DNA of 9,341 nt from the NCBI GenBank assembly GCA_030691925.1, contig JAUYDG010000152.1, positions 1 through 9,341 of the forward strand, read 5' to 3'. Below the pieces are notes generated by a model. That model was not told the origin of the DNA. It ran no database searches and worked only from the letters and a program-made list of their open reading frames with translations. Shown here piece after piece: positions 5,397 through 9,341 of this stretch. Both the position numbers and the translations under genes were made by a program. The stretch's first letter is position 1, and each line of letters begins with the position of its first letter. Source of the stretch: Nanobdellota archaeon (GTDB taxonomy: Archaea; Nanobdellota; Nanobdellia; SCGC-AAA011-G17; VGLX01).

Positions 5397-6361
5397 TTGA
5401 GGATAAGGATTTGGTGAGGGAAGCGCCTGAGACTTGGTGTGCCGGCGGAGGTAAAGTCTGCGGGTATTTTAATTTTAGGAAGCAGTTCTTGTCTGCGCTT
5501 TCAGAGTATATGAACAAGTATGATTTGTCTAAGGATGATGTGATAGGAATTTCTGGCATAGGCTGTTCTGGCAGGTTTACTGTTTGGCAGGACTTGGTGA
5601 CAGTACATACTACTCATGGCAATGCCCCGAATCTTGCGCAGGGTGTTGCTTTGATGCGTGAGATCAATAAGAAGAAAGGTCTGGTTTATGTTGTTAGCGG
5701 TGATGGTGACGCTATTGCTATAGGAAGGTCTAATTTTGAGAACCTTTGCCACAGCAATGCTGACGTGACTTATCTTATCTTGAATAATGGCATTTACGCT
5801 ATGACCAGCGGACAGACTGCCCCTACTACCGGGCAAGGCTTGAAGACTATCTCGGCTCCCTATGGAAATTTGGAAGAGCCTTGGGATGTTGTGTCCCTTG
5901 CGATAGGGTCTGGAGCTACTTTTGTTGCCAGGGTATCAAGCTATCCGAAAGAGTCCAAGCTGTTGAGGGGGATATTATACGAGGCTTTTGAGCACAAAGG
6001 CACTTCTGTGGTTGAAGTAATAAGCGCCTGCCCTACTCAGAATCCTTTGAACAAGGGCAAGAATCTGCTTCAATTGGAAAAGGAGTATATGGGCGGTTCT
6101 CTTGACATAAAGTTTTTTGATGAATATCTTTTTTCTGGAATATCTTCTAATTTAAGGTATGCTATCGCGAAGGACTATGCCAAGAGCAAGCTTGGAAAGG
6201 ATGTTTTGCTAAAAGGCAGGATGCATAAGGTTGAGAAAAAGAGTTACAGCCAGCTGTTGTGCGAGCAGAAGAAAAATGTTAAAGAATCTTATGGTGAAGA
6301 GAAGCTTAGCGATCGAATAAAAAAGTTACTAAATGGCAAGAAGGTAGAGCTTCTCCAGTAA
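5393..6361 (+). CDS. korB: 2-oxoacid:ferredoxin oxidoreductase, beta subunit
   Basis: A 322-aa beta subunit, which binds thiamine pyrophosphate and normally one 4Fe-4S cluster. The TPP/Mg site is clear: GDGDAIAIG (103-111) and LNNGIYAMTSGQTAPTT (130-146). Cluster cysteines usually come from a WCxGCG motif, a GIGCS motif and a CPT motif. Here the first reads WCAGGGKVCG, so C16 is kept but the second cysteine is Gly19, with C23 four residues later. C58 (GIGCSG) and C213 (ACPTQN) are present. The HGRA motif after the third region also reads HGNA. The cluster may therefore use a shifted ligand, be altered or be absent. Start by ATGA overlap with korA and a GGAGG site. The C-terminal extension (about 270-322) is Lys-rich. 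Family identity is firm; activity as an ordinary ferredoxin reducer is inferred. Confidence 0.9.
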   Translation: MIEDKDLVREAPETWCAGGGKVCGYFNFRKQFLSALSEYMNKYDLSKDDVIGISGIGCSGRFTVWQDLVTVHTTHGNAPNLAQGVALMREINKKKGLVYVVSGDGDAIAIGRSNFENLCHSNADVTYLILNNGIYAMTSGQTAPTTGQGLKTISAPYGNLEEPWDVVSLAIGSGATFVARVSSYPKESKLLRGILYEAFEHKGTSVVEVISACPTQNPLNKGKNLLQLEKEYMGGSLDIKFFDEYLFSGISSNLRYAIAKDYAKSKLGKDVLLKGRMHKVEKKSYSQLLCEQKKNVKESYGEEKLSDRIKKLLNGKKVELLQ

Positions 6362-6384
6362 GAATGTCGGTATAGGATATCAAG

Positions 6385-7467
6385 ATGAAAAAGATTGGAG
6401 TTTTGACAGGCGGAGGGGATTGTCCAGGTTTGAATCCTGCGATAAAGGCCGTTGTTAATGAGGCGCATCAATTAGAGTATAGTGTCCTCGGTGTGAAGAA
6501 AGGCTGGAAAGGCCTTATAGAGAATAAAATAGAAAAGAATTACATACAATGCTTAACTCCTAATGATGTTAGGACACTTGACAGGCTTGGGGGGACTATT
6601 TTGGGGACTTCTAGGACTAACCCTTTCAAATCTGAAAGTACAGAGAAGAAGCTGATAAGAAACATCAAAAGGCTGGGATTGGACGCTATCGTGGCGATAG
6701 GCGGGGAAGATACGCTTGGCGTAGCTGCCAGGCTGTACAAAAAATATAACTTCCCAATAGTGGGCATCCCTAAGACTATAGACCGGGACTTGTCAGAAAC
6801 GGATTACACCCTCGGATTCGATAGTGCTGTTAAGAAAATAATGGAAGAGATAGAATGCATAAGGACGACTGCTGAGTCGCACGAGCGGATATTCGTGGTT
6901 GAGACCATGGGCAGGCATGCGGGCCACTTGGCTTTAGTCGGCGGGCTTGTCGGTGGGGCTGATATGATACTCATTCCTGAGCACGATTTTAACATCGAAA
7001 AGGTTAACTCTCTTCTGAAAAGGGATAAGAGAACGGGTAAAAGGTACAGCATAGTCGTGGTTTCTGAAGGCGCTAAGCCTAAGAATGCGCATGAAGTTCT
7101 TTTGGACAAGGACGTCGATGAGTTCGGGCATGTAAGGCTGGGCGGTGTCGGGGATTATTTGGCTAAAGAGATAGAGAAAGGCACTGGCTTGGAGACGAGG
7201 TGCGTGGTGCTTAGCCATTTGCAAAGAGGCGGTGCCCCTTCAGAGAAGGACCGGGCGATGGGCCTCTATTTTGGCGCGGCTGCTGTAGAGGCGATATACT
7301 ATCAAAAGTATGGCCGCATGGTAAGCGTAAGGGACAGCAAGATAGCGCTTGTTGACCTGGAAGACGCTGTGAAGAAGCTGCAGCTGGTTGATGTGGAAAG
7401 GGATTATGATACGAATAATTACAACGTGAAAAAAAGGCCGAGGATAGGCAGGTATGTTTACCTTTGA
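6385..7467 (+). CDS. pfkA: PfkA-family 6-phosphofructokinase, probably pyrophosphate-dependent
   Basis: A 360-aa PfkA-family phosphofructokinase phosphorylating fructose 6-phosphate to the 1,6-bisphosphate in glycolysis. Motifs in order: GGGDCPGLN (9-17), GGTILGTSR, GGEDT (106-110), PKTIDRD (129-135; catalytic Asp133), MGRHAGH (175-181), IPEHDF and HLQRGG (278-283). In E. coli numbering ATP enzymes have Gly104 and Gly124, while PPi enzymes have Asp and Lys there. This protein has Asp109 and Lys130, so pyrophosphate is the predicted donor; the GGEDT form resembles the actinobacterial PPi enzyme of Amycolatopsis. The usual TIDND reads TIDRD, an unusual Arg. It begins 23 bases after korB with a weak AGGAT site, so it is the third gene of the operon. 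Many archaea use ADP-dependent or other sugar kinases instead, so lateral acquisition is plausible. It overlaps the convergent methyltransferase gene by ten bases. Confidence 0.9.
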   Translation: MKKIGVLTGGGDCPGLNPAIKAVVNEAHQLEYSVLGVKKGWKGLIENKIEKNYIQCLTPNDVRTLDRLGGTILGTSRTNPFKSESTEKKLIRNIKRLGLDAIVAIGGEDTLGVAARLYKKYNFPIVGIPKTIDRDLSETDYTLGFDSAVKKIMEEIECIRTTAESHERIFVVETMGRHAGHLALVGGLVGGADMILIPEHDFNIEKVNSLLKRDKRTGKRYSIVVVSEGAKPKNAHEVLLDKDVDEFGHVRLGGVGDYLAKEIEKGTGLETRCVVLSHLQRGGAPSEKDRAMGLYFGAAAVEAIYYQKYGRMVSVRDSKIALVDLEDAVKKLQLVDVERDYDTNNYNVKKRPRIGRYVYL

Positions 7468-7489
7468 AGGAGGTAAACGTATATTTTTT
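7452..7489 (+). terminator. Hairpin terminator at the convergent pfk/methyltransferase junction
   Basis: GTTTACCT (7456-7463) and AGGTAAAC (7471-7478) form a perfect eight-pair stem with a seven-base loop, extended outward by A-T and G-T pairs. A run of six T (7484-7489) follows on the plus strand. This fits an intrinsic terminator for the korA-korB-pfk transcript. The stem contains the last codons of both converging genes, so it would also slow transcription from the other side, though no T-run follows it there. Confidence 0.6.
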
Positions 7490-7973
7490 CAAAGAAATAT
7501 TTTTCTTCCTCTAATTTTTTTGATTTGTAGCCGTATTTTTTGAAGAGTTTTTCTACATCTCCAGTTAACGAGCTACAGACCATTAAGATTCTTCCTTCTT
7601 TTTTCAGGAAGCTTTTTGCCTGTTTCAAGAATTTTTCTATTAATTCGTATCCTTTTTTTCCGCCGGTTGTCGCCCTTGCAGAATCTTTAGGCTCTCGCTT
7701 GTCTTCCGGCAAGTATGGGGGGTTGAATATTATTAGGTTGAATTTTCCTTTCACGTTAGAGAACAGATTAGAGACCTTTGCTTTGATGCCTTTTTCTTTT
7801 AACAGTTTCACCGCTTCCGGATTAATATCTACTGCTAGTACATCTTTTGTTTTTTCTAGTGCCGTTATTGCTTGTATGCCTAAGCCTGTGCCTACATCCA
7901 GAACTTTTCCTCCGGCGTATTTTCTTACGTATTTTTGCAGCAAGAAAGAGTCTTCCGCCGGTTCATATATCAT
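7458..7973 (-). CDS. HemK2/Mtq2-like protein glutamine methyltransferase
   Basis: A 171-aa class I SAM-dependent methyltransferase of the archaeal HemK-related family, the counterpart of eukaryotic Mtq2/N6AMT1. It is expected to methylate the glutamine of the GGQ motif in release factor aRF1, usually with a Trm112-like partner. The N-terminal YEPAEDSFLL (3-12) is diagnostic, followed by the SAM site VLDVGTGLG (24-32), the acidic VLAVDINP (45-52) and the catalytic NPPYLPED (84-91). Length is normal for the stand-alone archaeal form, which lacks the extra N-terminal domain of bacterial PrmC. The start overlaps the upstream gene's stop as ATGA (7970-7973), so the two are translated together. The 3' end overlaps pfk by ten bases. 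Substrate is inferred from family; no Trm112 gene is in the window. Confidence 0.88.
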   Translation of the reverse strand: MIYEPAEDSFLLQKYVRKYAGGKVLDVGTGLGIQAITALEKTKDVLAVDINPEAVKLLKEKGIKAKVSNLFSNVKGKFNLIIFNPPYLPEDKREPKDSARATTGGKKGYELIEKFLKQAKSFLKKEGRILMVCSSLTGDVEKLFKKYGYKSKKLEEEKYFFEKIYVYLLQR

Positions 7974-8419
7974 TTTACAGCTTTGAAGTATTCTTTTACC
8001 CTGTCCAGGATGTTTGGCAGCATAAATTTTTCTATTCTCTCACTGAATATTTCTTCCAGTTCGCTGAATTCTGTTATCCTGTACTCGTTGTTTACGCTTT
8101 CTATCAGGTATAAGTCTTTTAGCCTTTTCAGCTGCCTTCTGATGTTCGACGGCGCTATCCCTTTTAATTGCAGTTTGTTTTCCTTCCTTAGGTCTATCAC
8201 TTCTTTTTGTATTTTTTCAGAATCTAGAAATTCTTTTTTTGATCTTGATTCTAGCATTACATAGAGCACATCGACTATGACATCCCTTGAGTCTCCTGGC
8301 TGAAGGAGCCCGATTGAGAGGCACAGCCTCCTTATTAGCTCCCTTTTTGGCATCTCGTAAGGCTTCTCGTACCTTCTTAGGGTGAGCTCTGATAGTGGTA
8401 CGTCTTTTGCTATGGCCAT
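7970..8419 (-). CDS. Winged-helix DNA-binding protein (149 aa)
   Basis: A 149-aa basic protein with a probable winged helix in the second half (about 62-118): a helix around SEKIQKEVIDLRKE, the recognition-type stretch APSNIRRQLKRLKDLYLIE, then NNEYRITEF as the wing. The first 60 residues (PLSELTLRRYEKPY, then KRELIRRLCLSIGLLQPGDSRD) are distinctive and look like the conserved head of an archaeal regulator family, but I cannot name it. The ATG at 8419 lies about 27 bases from a TATA-like element, fitting a leaderless mRNA. The stop overlaps the methyltransferase start by four bases, so the pair forms an operon. It could regulate that operon or act elsewhere; no palindromic operator is evident in its promoter. 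Confidence 0.75.
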   Translation of the reverse strand: MAIAKDVPLSELTLRRYEKPYEMPKRELIRRLCLSIGLLQPGDSRDVIVDVLYVMLESRSKKEFLDSEKIQKEVIDLRKENKLQLKGIAPSNIRRQLKRLKDLYLIESVNNEYRITEFSELEEIFSERIEKFMLPNILDRVKEYFKAVK

Positions 8420-8441
8420 AATTAAGAACTAGTCTCGTTTT

Positions 8442-8452
8442 GTTTAAATAAT
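8442..8452 (-). promoter_or_regulatory. TATA box of the winged-helix/methyltransferase operon
   Basis: ATTATTTAAAC on the minus strand, centred about 27 bases upstream of the ATG at 8419, which gives a leaderless or nearly leaderless mRNA. It lies in the 39-base gap after the yjbQ stop, so this operon can be transcribed separately from yjbQ. Confidence 0.55.
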
Positions 8453-8458
8453 TTTAGG

Positions 8459-8917
8459 TTATTCGCCAAGGATTTTTACCAGGTATTTTCTTACTGTTTT
8501 GTGTTTTCTTGGGCATGGTCCGTCGAATTCTTGGAACAGGACCCTTTGGTATCTTCCAAGCTCTAGGCTTCCTTTGTGTACGCTCCAGGCTATTGAGCTT
8601 TGCGAGTAGCATGTAGCTTTTATGTGGCTGTCACAGTTCAATGGTTCGTCTTCCGGGCAGTCTTTCCTTAGCTCTGGCTTGTCATGATTGTAGCCTTTAT
8701 TGAAAGGCGCTTCTGTTTCGAGATGCTTTATTATATCTTCTAAGGCGTTTGGCTCGTTTTCGTTTACTATCAGCCCTGTTGTTGCGTGTTTGGACTGTAT
8801 AAGAATTATCCCTTCTTTTATCCCTGACTCTGCGATTGTGCAGTTTATCTCGTCAGTTATGTCATATATCTCGTTTCTTTTACGTGTCCTTAGCTTCAGC
8901 TCTTTTCTGTAGATCAT
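8459..8917 (-). CDS. yjbQ: YjbQ/UPF0047 family protein
   Basis: A 152-aa member of the YjbQ/UPF0047 family, often annotated as a secondary thiamine-phosphate synthase because bacterial members weakly replace ThiE; the main role in archaea is unknown. The family pattern is clear: SKHATTGLIVNENEP (42-56), YNHD (76-79), SHIKA (97-101), KGSLELGRYQRVLFQEFDGP. The three histidines expected to line the conserved pocket are H44, H78 and H98. The KPELRKDCPEDEPLNCD stretch between the second and third histidine is a slightly longer insert than I expect. The ATG at 8917 is about 25 bases from a TTTTAAAA box, so a leaderless mRNA is likely. It stands alone, with a separate promoter before the next gene. 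Confidence 0.9.
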   Translation of the reverse strand: MIYRKELKLRTRKRNEIYDITDEINCTIAESGIKEGIILIQSKHATTGLIVNENEPNALEDIIKHLETEAPFNKGYNHDKPELRKDCPEDEPLNCDSHIKATCYSQSSIAWSVHKGSLELGRYQRVLFQEFDGPCPRKHKTVRKYLVKILGE

Positions 8918-8937
8918 TTAAAACGCCGTTCTTTATG

Positions 8938-8945
8938 TTTTAAAA
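8938..8945 (-). promoter_or_regulatory. TATA box of yjbQ
   Basis: TTTTAAAA, centred about 25 bases before the ATG at 8917. The spacing puts transcription start at the start codon, the same leaderless arrangement seen for several other genes here. Confidence 0.55.
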
Positions 8946-8968
8946 TAAGGCTATTTATCCTTTCAAAT

Positions 8969-8992
8969 ACCCCATCAGCTTGCTATGGGGGT
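8969..8992. other. Unexplained hairpin in the intergenic region upstream of yjbQ
   Basis: CCCCAT (8970-8975) and ATGGGG (8985-8990) pair perfectly, and an inner AG/CT can extend the stem around a bulged C. On the plus strand GTGAAAC follows directly, then a T-rich stretch (9001-9027). It could be a terminator for a plus-strand transcript or part of a structured RNA. There is no plus-strand gene before it in reach, so its job is unknown. Confidence 0.4.
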
Positions 8993-9133
8993 GAAACTAG
9001 TTTTTTTAGTGTTTTTTTGGATTTTAAATGTTTCGGAAAGATTTTATTTTTTACTTGGCATAATACCCGCTTGGCCTCTAGAATTTTGGATGCAGAAGCT
9101 TTCCAGCCTAAAATCCTTGTTCTTGCACTGTTG

Positions 9134-9212
9134 TAATCGCGGGACCCGTTTCTGTTTGCATAATCGGGGCTTTTCCGTTTCGTTATCGGGGCTTTTTCAT
9201 CCCATAATCGGG
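9134..9212. repeat. Degenerate tandem repeats with ATCGGG core, period 22
   Basis: The motif (A/T)ATCGGG(G/A)C occurs with ATCG beginning at 9136 (as ATCGCGGGAC), 9163, 9185 and 9207. The last three are exactly 22 bases apart, and the two middle units share ATCGGGGCTTTT followed by a pyrimidine-rich stretch. Units are too short and too divergent for a CRISPR array. They may be protein-binding sites, decayed tandem repeats or repeated stems of an RNA. Confidence 0.5.
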
Positions 9213-9341
9213 ACCTGAAACCAATAAGACTTTGGAAGATTTTCCGGATTTTTGAAGTGAAACAACTGGACATTGGAGAGAAAATTCGTTTAAGCTTATA
9301 CGTTCAAAATTTTAGGCTTATAGCCTTATCCGAAAATTCTT

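Larger units (their letters stand above)
8918..9341. other. About 420 bases without a supportable gene
   Basis: Apart from the yjbQ promoter, this stretch holds a hairpin (8969-8992), a T-rich tract (about 9001-9055), a cluster of degenerate repeats (9134-9212) and a 10-bp inverted repeat AGCCTAAAAT/ATTTTAGGCT (9105-9114 and 9309-9318). Two overlapping open frames on opposite strands (8985-9218 plus, 8983-9273 minus) have no recognisable protein character. No tRNA, CRISPR array or C/D-box RNA was recognised. The repeat area is more GC-rich than usual intergenic DNA here, which would suit a structured RNA, but that is only a suggestion. Confidence 0.5.

Noticed and set aside
5530..5550. C-box-like GATGATG suggesting a C/D RNA
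   Set aside because: It lies in conserved korB coding sequence and I saw no matching D box or second C'/D' pair at the right spacing.
8961..8998. A CRISPR repeat, because of the palindrome and the GTGAAAC end
   Set aside because: No second copy at a spacer-like distance and no cas genes in the window.
8985..9218. 77-aa open frame on the plus strand with a hydrophobic N-terminus
   Set aside because: The hydrophobic residues come from the T-rich tract (Phe, Leu, Val codons), and the second half has no protein character. The start codon lies in the stem of the hairpin.
8983..9273. 96-aa open frame on the minus strand with a TATA-like stretch about 25 bases upstream
   Set aside because: The protein is very basic with no family resemblance, part of it is made by the 22-base repeats, and it overlaps an equally long frame on the other strand. 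There is no SD. Left as non-coding unless conservation shows otherwise.

Overview
The window reads as a piece of an archaeal chromosome, most likely from a DPANN-type lineage such as Woesearchaeota or Pacearchaeota. The evidence is an archaeal/eukaryotic-type uL1-uL10 ribosomal operon, a HTH_10 (Bat-type) regulator, a HemK-related archaeal glutamine methyltransferase, and TATA boxes that repeatedly lie about 25 nt upstream of the start codon, as expected for leaderless mRNAs. The lineage is inferred from protein style and compactness, not from a search.

Layout from left to right. Positions 1-1750 (minus strand) hold an operon promoter, rpl1 (uL1), rpl10 (uL10/P0) and the first two codons of a third gene, which is almost certainly rpl12. 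Positions 1751-3309 (minus) hold a HTH_10 regulator followed by an unrecognised 267-aa protein. Both genes are preceded by the same TATA element and the same CATG-centred palindromic operator in identical spacing, so they look like a self-regulated pair. Positions 3325-3630 (minus) encode a small unknown protein. It is divergent from a plus-strand metabolic operon at 3723-7467: a fused gamma/alpha subunit and a beta subunit of a 2-oxoacid:ferredoxin oxidoreductase, then a PfkA-family phosphofructokinase whose residues point to pyrophosphate as phosphoryl donor. This operon converges tail to tail on a minus-strand pair, a winged-helix protein and a HemK2/Mtq2-like methyltransferase (7458-8419). 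The shared palindrome at the junction encodes the ends of both proteins and looks like a terminator. A YjbQ/UPF0047 gene (8459-8917, minus) follows. The last about 420 bases contain no gene I can support, but they hold a hairpin and a short cluster of degenerate 22-nt repeats.

Functionally, the central operon links an upper glycolytic step to ferredoxin-dependent 2-oxoacid oxidation, which fits a fermentative life. The flanks are translation genes. The points most worth following up are the duplicated promoter-operator of the HTH_10 regulator and its unknown partner, the beta subunit lacking one of the usual cluster cysteines, the PPi-type phosphofructokinase signature in an archaeon, the uL10 without its canonical C-terminal tail, and the palindrome coding for Tyr-Val-Tyr-Leu on both strands.
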